64,000 bases of DNA from Bacillota bacterium (GTDB lineage Bacteria; Bacillota; Clostridia; Acetivibrionales; DSM-27016). Position numbers and translations under genes: made by a program. The stretch covers positions 1 to 64,000 of the forward strand of contig JAEWDM010000021.1 of assembly GCA_023390115.1 (NCBI GenBank), given 5' to 3'. The stretch's first letter is position 1. Each line of letters begins with the position of its first letter. Shown piece by piece: positions 52,219 to 61,790 of this stretch. The notes beneath the pieces are model-generated. The model was not told where the DNA came from and did not search any database. It worked only from the letters and a program-made list of their open reading frames with translations.

Positions 52219-54048
52219 ATGAACAATAGGGTTAAAAAAGCTTTTAAAGTTTATAAAAACCTGTCCATAAAGAAAAAACTTCTGCTTATTTTAAATATAC
52301 AGATTATTATACCCCTTGTATTAATAGGATTTATGAGCTATAAGATTTGCTCCGATATTATTAGGGAAAAGTCTATAGAATACTCTCAGGATATTTTAAG
52401 CATGATCCAGCTCAGGTTTAAGGACTATTCACGGAATCTCAGCGTAATATCGCAGGACTTGAGATATGATAAAAGAATATATGACATACTGAGCAGAGAC
52501 AGTATAAATAATGACCCTATAGATGATTATGAAAATGCCGATACGGTAACCAATGTATTAAAAAAGGTTGTGCAGTCAAGAGACGAAATACAGTCCATAT
52601 CGTTTTTGTCCTTTACGGGAAAAAACTATTATTTTGACAACAACAGCAAGAAGTCCAGCATAAAGGATATTGCGCCTTATCCTGAGATTTCGATAAGAGC
52701 ACGCGAAGGAAAAGGGAGCGTCGTATGGTATCTGGATTGTGTAGACAAAAGAGTCGAAAATATCTATCTGGCAAGAACGATTTACGATCAGGACACCTTT
52801 ACCACGGAAATTGGCCTTATGGTCATACTTGTAAAAAAGGAATTCCTTGAAACGGTATATCATGATCTTGAGACTAAAAACCTTCAGAATATCGCCATTA
52901 TATCAGGAAATAATGATTTAATTGTCAGCAAGGCAAATAACAATGAATATTTATATGAGCTTGATCTGGAAGGAAAAAAGAGCCCGTGGATAGATAAAAA
53001 AGCAGGTGTGCTCATTTCATATGTGCAGATTGAAGACCCTGAGTGGAAGGCAGTGACACATATTTCACTTAAGGCGTTAAATGAGGAGATTAACCTGTTA
53101 AGAACATGGATAATACTGGTGATTATTTTGAGCATATCTATTTTATCCATCCTGAGCATAATTATAGCATTGGATTTTATTAATCCCATCAACAGGCTGG
53201 TAAAGGGAATGGGAAAGGTGCAGGAAGGCCGGAGCAATGTCCATGTCGAGGTGGACAGGGAAGATGAGCTGGGCTTTCTAAGCAAGGCGTTTAATAAAAT
53301 GGCGCAGGAAATACACCACCTTGTCAACGGAATATACAGGGAGCAGATTACCAGAAAAGAAGCCGAGATAAAGGCTCTGCAGTCACAGATAAATCCCCAT
53401 TTCTTATTTAACACTTTGGAATCCATTAATTGGATGGCTCAACTCAATAATGTGCCTGAAATAAGTGAAACCGTTTCCGATCTTTCGGCATTAATGGAGG
53501 CAAGCATAGGCAGGGATGACAGGCTTATAACCTTAGAGGATGAATTCAGTTATGCCGATAAGTATATTTCTCTGCTGAAAAGGCGCTTTGAAGATAGAAT
53601 TGAGCTTGTAAAAAATATTGACAGCCAGGTTCTGGGGATTAAAATTCCCAGACTTCTGATACAGCCTCTTATTGAAAATGCCGCATACCACGGAGTAGAA
53701 AGGTGCAGGGAAAAGGGGATAATCAATTTAAACTCGTATATTGAAGGAGAAAATCTTGTTATAGAAGTGAAGGACAATGGAATGGGAATAGAAAAGGATG
53801 AGCTGGAACAGCTTAATGACAAGCTTTCAATGGATAATGATACTTATTTCAAAACTATTGCCAGTAAAAAGAACAAAAGTATAGGCATTGAAAATGTCAA
53901 CAGAAGGATTAAACTGTTTTACGGGGAAAATTACGGTCTTAAGATTGTCAGCCGGAAGGGCGTGTGTACGATCGTTATAGTAAGGATACCCATGCAGCAT
54001 AATCAAACTAGGGAGGGCTATTATGTTCAAGGTGCTAATAGTAGATGA
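52219..54048 (+). CDS. YesM-type sensor histidine kinase
   Basis: The protein has an N-terminal membrane segment (about 20-45), a large extracellular sensor domain, a second membrane segment near 300, a HAMP domain (DFINPINRLVKGMGKVQEGR), and the LytS/YesM kinase core SQINPHFLFNTLESINWMA with the phosphorylated histidine. The ATPase domain has QPLIENAAYHGVE and GMGIE. The ATG at 52219 is eight bases after the purine run GGGGAAGGGG. The end overlaps the regulator gene by 26 bp. Confidence 0.92.
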   Translation: MNNRVKKAFKVYKNLSIKKKLLLILNIQIIIPLVLIGFMSYKICSDIIREKSIEYSQDILSMIQLRFKDYSRNLSVISQDLRYDKRIYDILSRDSINNDPIDDYENADTVTNVLKKVVQSRDEIQSISFLSFTGKNYYFDNNSKKSSIKDIAPYPEISIRAREGKGSVVWYLDCVDKRVENIYLARTIYDQDTFTTEIGLMVILVKKEFLETVYHDLETKNLQNIAIISGNNDLIVSKANNNEYLYELDLEGKKSPWIDKKAGVLISYVQIEDPEWKAVTHISLKALNEEINLLRTWIILVIILSISILSILSIIIALDFINPINRLVKGMGKVQEGRSNVHVEVDREDELGFLSKAFNKMAQEIHHLVNGIYREQITRKEAEIKALQSQINPHFLFNTLESINWMAQLNNVPEISETVSDLSALMEASIGRDDRLITLEDEFSYADKYISLLKRRFEDRIELVKNIDSQVLGIKIPRLLIQPLIENAAYHGVERCREKGIINLNSYIEGENLVIEVKDNGMGIEKDELEQLNDKLSMDNDTYFKTIASKKNKSIGIENVNRRIKLFYGENYGLKIVSRKGVCTIVIVRIPMQHNQTREGYYVQGANSR

Positions 54049-55645
54049 TGAAGCAATAATAAGAAAAGGGCTTAAAAACGTTGTAAACTGGAAGCAATTT
54101 GACTGTGAAATATGCGGTGAGGCTGCGGACGGGCTTAAAGGATGTGAAATGATAAAGGAGTTCCTGCCCGATATAATAGTGACCGATATAAAAATGCCCG
54201 AAATAGACGGACTTGCCATGATGCGTGAGATTAAGGAGCTTGTACCTGACAGCAAGGTCATTATTCTTACAGGATACAGGGATTTTGAGTATATACAGGA
54301 GGCAATAAAGCTTGGGGCCTTTGACTTCATTTTAAAGCCTTCAAAAATAGAGGAGCTCAATTCCGTTGTGGGAAGAGCGGTAAAGGAGCTCAAATTCAAA
54401 AGGGACAGGGATGAGGAGTTCAGCAAGCTTAAAAAGCTTTTTGAGCAGAATGTTCCTGTGCTGAGAGAAAAGCTGCTTTATGACATAATATATGGAATCA
54501 ACACAAACGAAACGGATATAGAGGAGAAAATGAAGCTGTTCAATGTAAATATAGGCAGGTTTACGTTGGTAGTGGTTGAAAATGAAATTGAAGAGGAAAA
54601 CGGGAAAAAGCTTGATCAGTATGACAAGCACCTTTACCAGTTTGGAATAATAAATACTTTTGACGAAATATTTGCGGACGCTTTCAGGGTAATAAGTATT
54701 TCCCTCAACAACAAATGGTTTGCATTTATATTGCAGTCTGAGAAAAGCCTTGAAAATCTTACGGAGGTCATAAACGGAAAGTGCGTTTACCTCCAGCAGA
54801 TTATACAGAATTGCTTCGGATTTACGGTAACGATAGCAATAAGCTCCGAGGGAGAGGGAGCTCTGCAGCTTCCCCAAAAGCTCATAGAATGCAGAGAGGC
54901 ACTTGAGCATAAATTTTATATAGGAAACAATTCCATAATTTTCTTCAGTGATTTGAATTCCTTCTTTATATGCCATGACTATACTGAGCTGGAGAGCTAC
55001 CAGAAATTTTTACTTGAAGGAATAAAATCAGGGAATATAAAGGCAGTAAAAAATGTGCTTCAGGATATACTGGATTATATAAACAGCCTTGGGGCGGCAG
55101 ATAAAGAGTATCTTAAGAATTTTTACTGGAACACCATATCGTTGATAAATAACATAAGAATATCCGTGCTGGCGGCAGACAATGATAAAAATGCCGACAG
55201 AAAGGATATAAGCAGCCTCTATAAAATGATAGAGAGGTGCGATAACATAAAGGATCTGAATGGAATTCTGGAGGATGTCTCCGTAAGCATTGCTGAAAAG
55301 GTCAACAGCTTTAACAACAAAAGCATGAAGCTTGTGCTCAGGAAGGCTATGGATTATCTAAGGGAGCATTACAACGAGCAGATTACGTTAAATGAGGTGT
55401 CAGGGCACACCTATGTGAGCACATACTATATAAGCAGGATATTTAAGAAGGAATTGGGTAAAAATTTTGTCGACTGCCTTAATGAAATACGGATTGAAAA
55501 GGCGAAGGAGCTTCTCAAGGATATAAGGTATAAAACCTATGAAGTTGCGGAAATGGTAGGAATACCTGACGCGCATTATTTTTCCAAATTATTTAAAAAA
55601 TACGAGGGGTTAACGCCGACGGAATATAAGGATTCCATAAAGTAG
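54023..55645 (+). CDS. YesN-type response regulator with AraC DNA-binding domain
   Basis: The receiver domain carries VDDE at 8-10 and the phosphorylated D55 in VTDIKMPEIDG, with K near 106 in FILKPSK. A long middle region (about 125-430) follows, and the C-terminus is an AraC/XylS helix-turn-helix pair with YISRIFKKELGKNF and DAHYFSKLFKKYEGLTPTEY. It should activate the sugar transport genes just downstream when phosphorylated by the kinase. Length 540 residues is usual for YesN types. Confidence 0.93.
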   Translation: MFKVLIVDDEAIIRKGLKNVVNWKQFDCEICGEAADGLKGCEMIKEFLPDIIVTDIKMPEIDGLAMMREIKELVPDSKVIILTGYRDFEYIQEAIKLGAFDFILKPSKIEELNSVVGRAVKELKFKRDRDEEFSKLKKLFEQNVPVLREKLLYDIIYGINTNETDIEEKMKLFNVNIGRFTLVVVENEIEEENGKKLDQYDKHLYQFGIINTFDEIFADAFRVISISLNNKWFAFILQSEKSLENLTEVINGKCVYLQQIIQNCFGFTVTIAISSEGEGALQLPQKLIECREALEHKFYIGNNSIIFFSDLNSFFICHDYTELESYQKFLLEGIKSGNIKAVKNVLQDILDYINSLGAADKEYLKNFYWNTISLINNIRISVLAADNDKNADRKDISSLYKMIERCDNIKDLNGILEDVSVSIAEKVNSFNNKSMKLVLRKAMDYLREHYNEQITLNEVSGHTYVSTYYISRIFKKELGKNFVDCLNEIRIEKAKELLKDIRYKTYEVAEMVGIPDAHYFSKLFKKYEGLTPTEYKDSIK

Positions 55646-55690
55646 TATAAGCAATATATTATTTGTATGAAACACCTATTATGCTTTTTT

Positions 55691-55752
55691 TGGGTTTAAC
55701 ACCCTTTTTTGTGTATTATTTTGTTGTATTTTTTTGCAGTCTACACCTAGAC
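55691..55752 (+). promoter_or_regulatory. Weak terminator and candidate YesN site before the permeases
   Basis: A small hairpin GGGT/ACCC at 55692-55704 followed by TTTTTT may end the yesMN-type transcript. GTCTACACCTAGAC at 55739-55752 is a short inverted repeat in the 241-bp gap before the first permease gene and could be a regulator site. A TATAAA follows at about 55765. All are weak signals. Confidence 0.35.
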
Positions 55753-55886
55753 AACATAGTTTACTATAAAGCAATTTGATCTATTTAGTTAATGGCATAA
55801 TTTCAATAATATAGATGTAGACGAATGAATAATTCAAACGTAAGGCAACATATGATGTACAAATTATAGAAAAGGTGTGATTTAAG

Positions 55887-56840
55887 GTGCTTACAACAAC
55901 TAGAAGTTTCCAAAACGGCTTTGTTAAAGAGGTAAAGAATAGCTGGCCGCTGTTGGTAATGCTTTTTCCGGGTATCATTGTTCTTTTAATAAACAACTAT
56001 ATACCTATGTTGGGAATTGTAATAGCTTTTAAAAAATACAGATTGCTGGGAAATTTTTTTGAAAGCATTATAATGAGCGAATGGATAGGCTTTAAAAATT
56101 TTGAATTCTTTTTCAAAACTCCTAACGCATTTATAATTACCCGCAATACCATACTGTATAATGTCGTATTTATTTTTCTGGGTCTGGTAATACCGGTGTT
56201 TTTTGCAATAACACTGAATGAGATCAGAAACAAAATATTTTCCAAGTTCTATCAAAGTATAATGTTCCTGCCTTATTTTATTTCATGGATAATTGTCAGC
56301 TATCTGGCTTACGCATTGTTCAGTATTGACAGTGGGTTTATCAATGCAAATATACTGGCTCCGCTGGGCATAGACAAGGTAAGCTGGTACTTTGAGCCTC
56401 AATATTGGCCCGCCATACTAACTTTTTTCCAAATATGGAAATATACAGGATATAATGCTGTGGTATATCTTGCTGCAATCTCAGGTATAGACTCTGAATA
56501 TTATGAGGCCGCGGCAATTGACGGGGCTACAAGATGGCAGCAGATTAAAAATATAACCTTGCCCATGCTTCAGCCTATCATGATTATTATGACGCTTCTT
56601 GCAGTGGGAAGGATTTTCAATGCCGATTTCGGATTGTTCTATAATGTGCCTAAAAACAGCGGGGCGCTGTTTGAGATGACGGATGTTATAGATACTTATG
56701 TGTTCAGGGCCTTGAGGAACTCTAACAACGTGGGAATGGCCGCCGCTGCCGGATGCTATCAAGCGGTGGTAGGATGCATAACGGTATTTACCGCCAACTT
56801 TATAGTAAGAAAGATAGACAGCGATAAGGCTCTGTTCTAA
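55887..56840 (+). CDS. Sugar ABC permease, LplB/YtpP type
   Basis: Inner-membrane subunit of a CUT1-type importer, 317 residues with six hydrophobic segments. PLLVMLFPGIIVLLINNYIP is the LplB-like start. The ATPase-docking EAA loop is YYEAAAIDGATRWQQIKNITLP. GTG start nine bases after AAAGGTG. No ATPase gene is present in the locus, so a shared MsmK-like ATPase encoded elsewhere must power it. Confidence 0.9.
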   Translation: MLTTTRSFQNGFVKEVKNSWPLLVMLFPGIIVLLINNYIPMLGIVIAFKKYRLLGNFFESIIMSEWIGFKNFEFFFKTPNAFIITRNTILYNVVFIFLGLVIPVFFAITLNEIRNKIFSKFYQSIMFLPYFISWIIVSYLAYALFSIDSGFINANILAPLGIDKVSWYFEPQYWPAILTFFQIWKYTGYNAVVYLAAISGIDSEYYEAAAIDGATRWQQIKNITLPMLQPIMIIMTLLAVGRIFNADFGLFYNVPKNSGALFEMTDVIDTYVFRALRNSNNVGMAAAAGCYQAVVGCITVFTANFIVRKIDSDKALF

Positions 56841-56854
56841 AGGAGGAATGTATA

Positions 56855-57781
56855 ATGGATAATTCGATTTCTATGAAAGTTAAGAAGAAGGATATAAATG
56901 CTATATCAGCGGGAAGTAATGCAATACTTAATTTGATGTTCATAATTTACACCATAGTCTGTCTTGGACCATTGGCTCTGGTATTAGCAATATCTTTTAC
57001 TGATGAAACTGAGATAATAATGAATGGATACAGCTTTATACCCAGAAAATTTTCAGTTGAGGCATACGATTATATACTGAAAGCAGGAGACAGCATTTGG
57101 AGTGCTTATGGAGTGTCCATATTTGTAACCCTGGTGGGTACTGTCTTAAGTCTTCTTGTAATATGCATGTATGCATATCCTCTGTCGAGGCAAAGTTTTA
57201 AATATAAAGGTTTCTTCTCCTTTCTCACATATTTCACGATGATATTCGGAGGAGGTCTGGTACCTTGGGTTATGGTATATACGCAGCTTTTCAGAATAAA
57301 GGACAGCATTTGGATTTTGATATTTCCGTACTTGATGAATGCATGGTTTGTAATGATTATGAGAACGTTCTTTAAAACTACTGTCCATGAGTCTATTATT
57401 GAGTCTGCAAGAATTGATGGCGCAGGTGAATTCAGGACATTCTTTGTTATTGTTCTTCCTCTGTGCCGTGCAGGTTTAGCGACGATAGGCCTGTTCTGTA
57501 CTCTGAATTACTGGAATGACTGGTGGTTGCCGCTTGTGTTTGTCACTGACAGGAGGTATTTTAATATTCAGTATCTTATGTATCAGACGCTGTCAAGCAT
57601 ACAATTTTTAACCAGCTCCAGTGCCAGTTTTTCCCAATCATCCAAGGTTTTGGGAGAGCTGCCCAGCGAAAGTGCACGTATGGCAATTGCCATAGTATCC
57701 ATAGGACCTATAATATTTGCATACCCTTTCTTCCAGAAATACTTTGTAAAGGGCTTGACTGTAGGAGCGGTAAAAGGCTGA
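56855..57781 (+). CDS. Sugar ABC permease, LplC/YtcP type
   Basis: The second permease subunit, 308 residues with six hydrophobic segments. The EAA loop is IIESARIDGAGEFRTFFVIVLPLC, in abbreviated form ESARIDGAGEF. The C-terminus YPFFQKYFVKGLTVGAVKG is characteristic of this group. It starts 14 bp after the first permease with AAAGGAGG. Confidence 0.9.
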   Translation: MDNSISMKVKKKDINAISAGSNAILNLMFIIYTIVCLGPLALVLAISFTDETEIIMNGYSFIPRKFSVEAYDYILKAGDSIWSAYGVSIFVTLVGTVLSLLVICMYAYPLSRQSFKYKGFFSFLTYFTMIFGGGLVPWVMVYTQLFRIKDSIWILIFPYLMNAWFVMIMRTFFKTTVHESIIESARIDGAGEFRTFFVIVLPLCRAGLATIGLFCTLNYWNDWWLPLVFVTDRRYFNIQYLMYQTLSSIQFLTSSSASFSQSSKVLGELPSESARMAIAIVSIGPIIFAYPFFQKYFVKGLTVGAVKG

Positions 57782-57866
57782 TTCCGGCGTATGCCGGTTG
57801 GCAATGCGGCAGGCGGATAGATCCTGCCGCAATAAAAACAACTTATATTTTAAAGGAGGGCATTTT

Positions 57867-59399
57867 ATGTTCAAAATGAAGAGGTATCTGTGTTTGGCCG
57901 TAGTTCTTGTATTTGCGCTGTCCGTTATGCTTTCGGGCTGCGGTGGTTCAAGCACCACAGATGCAGAGAAAACGTCTGATGCTGAGGTGAGTACGACCGG
58001 AGGCGATGCAGAATCTGCTGTGCCTAAGGATACCGTAGAGATTAAGTTCTATTGTGTGGCGGATACTCAGCCTGACATGCAAAAAATTAATGATGCTGCA
58101 ACCGAATATCTCAAAGACAAGCTTAATGTAAAGGTAGTTGCTGAAAACTTTGGATGGGGAGACACCTACACTCCTAAAATCAACCCGATGCTTGCTGCGG
58201 GAGAGGCTATAGATGTAATATTTACTGCTAACTGGGCAGCAAATTACAGACAGAACGCAGTTGCAGGATATTTCTATGAGCTCAACAGTTTTCTGGAGAA
58301 ATATCCCAAAATAAAGGAAATTGTAGGAGCGGATTTCCTTAACGGCTCTGCAATAAACGGTAAGAATTATGCGGTACCTACAAATAAAGAGAAGGTTCAT
58401 AACTGGGGATATCTTCTTAAGAAGGATCTGGTTGACAAATACAAGATCGATACAGCCAGCATCAAGAAGATGGAAGACTTAGAGCCTTACTATGAGCAGA
58501 TCAAGGCTAACGAGCCTGGAATTACTCCTTTGCTGACCGTACAGATGGATGCTACATGGCATCTCTTAGACTGGGATAACATAAGCGATGATGATATCCC
58601 CGGCGCACTGTACAACGACAACAGAGATACAAAGATATTCAACCAGTTTGAAGCACCTGAGTCCATCGCATTGTATAAGAAGATGCGTGAGTATTATCAG
58701 AAGGGTTATGTTCATGCTGACGCTGCTACTCAGGACAACGTAAACGAAGAAATGAAGAGCGGAAAATACTTCTCGGTAGTTCAGCCCCTTAAGCCCGGAA
58801 AAGCAGAAGAAATGTTTACAAGCACAGGAATTGAATGGGTACAGGTTGATATAACTCCTCCTATTATGTCTAACCGTGAAACTACAGGTGCGTTACTTGC
58901 AATACCTGCTAAGTCGAATAACCCTGAGAGAGCATTCCAGTTTATTGAAATGCTTTACACAGACAAATACCTTAAGAATCTGTTTGTTTACGGTATAGAA
59001 AACGAGCACTACACCAAGGTATCCGACAACGTAGTTAAGCTTACAGACAACAAAGGCTATATGGCTGGAAACGGATGGAGATTCGGAGATCAGTTCAAGG
59101 ATTATCTCCTTGACAATGAGGATCCTGAGAAGTGGGTTAAGTTCGAAGAGTACAACAATAAGGGTACTGCCCTTACAAGCCTTGGCTTTGCATTTGACAG
59201 CAGCAATGTAGACAACCAGGCATCGGCTTGCAAGAACGTAATACAGACTTACTACAAACAATTGTTCTGCGGTGCGGTAGATCCTGATGCTACAGTTGCA
59301 AAGATGAGCAGCGAGCTTAAGGCCGCAGGCGTAGATGAGCTGATTGGTGAAATGCAGAAGCAGTATGACGAATGGTTGACTGCAACAGGCAAAAAATAA
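57867..59399 (+). CDS. Sugar-binding lipoprotein of the LplA/YtcQ type
   Basis: The ATG at 57867 follows AAAGGAGGG; earlier in-frame codons are not supported. Lipobox MLSGC gives lipidated C25, followed by a serine/threonine/acid-rich linker to about residue 60. The mature domain has NPMLAAGEAIDVIFTANWAA and the C-terminal ITPPIMSNRETTGALLAIPA. Codon choice looks like that of a strongly expressed gene (many AAG, GAC, AAC, CTT). It is the transport partner of the two permeases, and a stem-loop follows it. Confidence 0.9.
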   Translation: MFKMKRYLCLAVVLVFALSVMLSGCGGSSTTDAEKTSDAEVSTTGGDAESAVPKDTVEIKFYCVADTQPDMQKINDAATEYLKDKLNVKVVAENFGWGDTYTPKINPMLAAGEAIDVIFTANWAANYRQNAVAGYFYELNSFLEKYPKIKEIVGADFLNGSAINGKNYAVPTNKEKVHNWGYLLKKDLVDKYKIDTASIKKMEDLEPYYEQIKANEPGITPLLTVQMDATWHLLDWDNISDDDIPGALYNDNRDTKIFNQFEAPESIALYKKMREYYQKGYVHADAATQDNVNEEMKSGKYFSVVQPLKPGKAEEMFTSTGIEWVQVDITPPIMSNRETTGALLAIPAKSNNPERAFQFIEMLYTDKYLKNLFVYGIENEHYTKVSDNVVKLTDNKGYMAGNGWRFGDQFKDYLLDNEDPEKWVKFEEYNNKGTALTSLGFAFDSSNVDNQASACKNVIQTYYKQLFCGAVDPDATVAKMSSELKAAGVDELIGEMQKQYDEWLTATGKK

Positions 59400-59427
59400 T
59401 AGCTTAATTTAAAGGTTACTTAACAAT

Positions 59428-59467
59428 AAATTTGCGGGGATAGGGTTAAACCTATCCCTGTAAATTT
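59428..59467 (+). other. Intercistronic stem-loop after the binding-protein gene
   Basis: AAATTTGCGGGGATAGG and CCTATCCCTGTAAATTT form a stem of 17 positions with two non-standard pairs and the loop GTTAAA. No T run follows. Such a hairpin after an abundant binding-protein message usually protects the upstream mRNA and lowers downstream expression. Confidence 0.6.
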
Positions 59468-59541
59468 ATAAACGCCATATCATAATGTTAAAATAGAGCA
59501 ATAGCACAAGTGATGATGCTTTCAGCCGGAGGGTGTTATAT

Positions 59542-61782
59542 ATGAAATATGGGTACTTTAACGACGAGAGTAAGGAATATGTAATAACTTCTGCACAGAC
59601 TCCATATCCATGGATTAACTATCTTGGAACAAAAGACTTTTTTTCTGTTGTTTCCAACACCTCGGGGGGATATTGCTTTTACAGAGACGCAAGGCTGACA
59701 GGAATAACGCGTCGCAAATACGGTAGCATACCGCTTTGCTATGGGGGAAGATATTTTTATATTTATGATAACGGAGACCTCTGGTGCCCGGGATTTGCAC
59801 CCGCTAATAAGAATTTGGATTACTATATGTGCAGGCATGGCATGGGGTATACCTCATTAGTGGGAGAGAGAAACGGAATAAGGACCGAAGCACTGTTTTT
59901 CATACCTTTAGATACCCACGCAGAAATTCAGAAGGTTACTGTAACGAACACTGGAAAAGAAAATAAAAAGATATCGGTCTTTTCATATATAAAATTTGGC
60001 TTTTGGGATTGTTGCAATGACACTGCAGATTTTAGAGGAGGAGGGCTTGATACCGGAGAAGTGCAGGCCCAAGAGAGTGTTATATATTATAAAATTGAGT
60101 GCGGGGAAAGAAGAACCCGCTATGCATTTTATTCTGTAAATGTGCCTGTAAGCAGCTTTAGCGCAGATAAAGACGTTTTTGCGGGCTGCAGCGGCAGGAA
60201 CTGTGATGCTATGGAGACGGTTGAGCCTGATAAACCGGAGAATCCGTCAACAGGCGGTCAGGTGCCTTTGGCGTCTCACAGCATAAATGTAGGGCTTGCT
60301 CCGGGTGAGGAAAAGACGATCATATTTATTTTGGGGTATGCTGAGAATGATACTTCAAACAGGTCGCACGGAAAAGGGACAATAAATAAAAAAAAGGCTC
60401 ATAAAATCATAAAGGCCTTTGAGACGGAGGAACAGGCAGATATGGCCTTTATCAGGCTTCGGGAGCACTGGGATAAATTGCTTTCGAAGTATACTCTAAA
60501 AAGCGGGGATCAAAGGCTGGATCGTATGGTAAATATCTGGAGCCAGTACCAGTGCATGGTTGACTTTAATATGTCGGGATGTGCTTTGTCCATTGAGTCC
60601 GGATTGGGGAAAAGAACTGATTTTGGGGACTTAAGCCGTGATATACTGGGCTTTGTTCATCAGGTACCGGACAGGGCCAGAGAAAGGATATTGGATCTGG
60701 CATCCGCACAGATTGATGGTGCGGATACCTGTAACAGGCATCAGCCCTTGGCAAGAGAAGGCAATAATGAAATGAATGGCGGGTTCGGCATTCATCCGTT
60801 ATGGCTCATACTTTCTACCTCTGCATATATAAAGGAAACAGGAAATTTTGACATATTGGAGGAAAAAGTTCTATCCGGCGATGACCGCAGAAAGGCTCCG
60901 AACCTTTTCGGACATTTAAGAAAAGCCTTTTATCGAACGGCGCATAATTTGGGGCCTAATGGATTTCCTGTCGTTGAGCAGGCTGATTGGGGCGATTGCC
61001 CTAATTTTAAAAATTTTTCCGTGCAGGATAGCAAAGCCACACGGAAAGCTGCCGGTAAAAATGCTAAAGCCGCTGAATCGGCATTAGTTGCGGGAATGTT
61101 TGTGTTTATAGGATCTGAGTTCGTCAAAATATGCCGGCATATAGGCTCAGACTCTGAGGCGAGTGAAGCAAGCAGGCATATTAAAAGGATGAAGGAAAAT
61201 CTCCTGAACAGGGGATATCATGAAGAATGCTTTTTGAGAGCATATGATAATATGGGAAATAATATAACAAGCAAGGAGCTTAGAGAGGTATTGTGCCGCT
61301 GCAATTCATGGACAGCCGCTGCCGAAACTGTAACAGGAAATGGAGACAGGGCTTTCGAATATTACTGCAGGACAGCTCCGGCATATATTGAGGATATAAG
61401 TGATCTTCATATGAGTGAGCCCTACGTGTATTCACAAACTATTGAAGAACAGAGTGCAAGGGAGTATGGAGATGTAAAAAGCTCATGGCTTGCAGGCGCC
61501 GCAGCATGGAACTTTGTAGTGATATCCCAGTGGATACTCGGAATCAGGCCTGCATATAACGGACTGATGATAGATCCTTGCATACCGTCATCATGGAGCG
61601 GATATACAATCAAGCGATGGTATAGGGATTCAATGTATGAAATCACTGTGAAAAACCCTGAGCATGTCTGCAGAGGTCTTAAAAGCCTGACGGTTGACGG
61701 CAAGAAGTTTATAGGAAACATGCTTCCTGTGTTTGGAGATAAAAAGCTGCATAAGGTTGAGGCTATATTGGGAAATGACTAA
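59542..61782 (+). CDS. Glycoside hydrolase family 94-like protein, altered active site
   Basis: The 746-residue protein aligns by eye with GH94 phosphorylases along its length: YGYFNDESKEYVITSAQTPY, PWINYLGTKDFFSVVSNTSG and WILGIRPAYNGLMIDPCIPS are typical. GH94 enzymes split beta-glucosides with phosphate. The acid-containing segment is ADWGDC (D482, D485) instead of the usual ADWNDC. Other sites deviate: FRDSxQD is FGDLSRD (about 360), the CHxNPW motif is CRCNSW (about 585), and WLTGTAAW is WLAGAAAW (about 648). Those positions normally hold substrate and phosphate. It may be a hydrolase, use another acceptor, or be inactive. The ATG at 59542 is eight bases after GGAGGG. The neighbouring sugar importer suggests intracellular oligosaccharide processing. 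Confidence 0.82.
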   Translation: MKYGYFNDESKEYVITSAQTPYPWINYLGTKDFFSVVSNTSGGYCFYRDARLTGITRRKYGSIPLCYGGRYFYIYDNGDLWCPGFAPANKNLDYYMCRHGMGYTSLVGERNGIRTEALFFIPLDTHAEIQKVTVTNTGKENKKISVFSYIKFGFWDCCNDTADFRGGGLDTGEVQAQESVIYYKIECGERRTRYAFYSVNVPVSSFSADKDVFAGCSGRNCDAMETVEPDKPENPSTGGQVPLASHSINVGLAPGEEKTIIFILGYAENDTSNRSHGKGTINKKKAHKIIKAFETEEQADMAFIRLREHWDKLLSKYTLKSGDQRLDRMVNIWSQYQCMVDFNMSGCALSIESGLGKRTDFGDLSRDILGFVHQVPDRARERILDLASAQIDGADTCNRHQPLAREGNNEMNGGFGIHPLWLILSTSAYIKETGNFDILEEKVLSGDDRRKAPNLFGHLRKAFYRTAHNLGPNGFPVVEQADWGDCPNFKNFSVQDSKATRKAAGKNAKAAESALVAGMFVFIGSEFVKICRHIGSDSEASEASRHIKRMKENLLNRGYHEECFLRAYDNMGNNITSKELREVLCRCNSWTAAAETVTGNGDRAFEYYCRTAPAYIEDISDLHMSEPYVYSQTIEEQSAREYGDVKSSWLAGAAAWNFVVISQWILGIRPAYNGLMIDPCIPSSWSGYTIKRWYRDSMYEITVKNPEHVCRGLKSLTVDGKKFIGNMLPVFGDKKLHKVEAILGND

Positions 61783-61790
61783 GCATGCTT

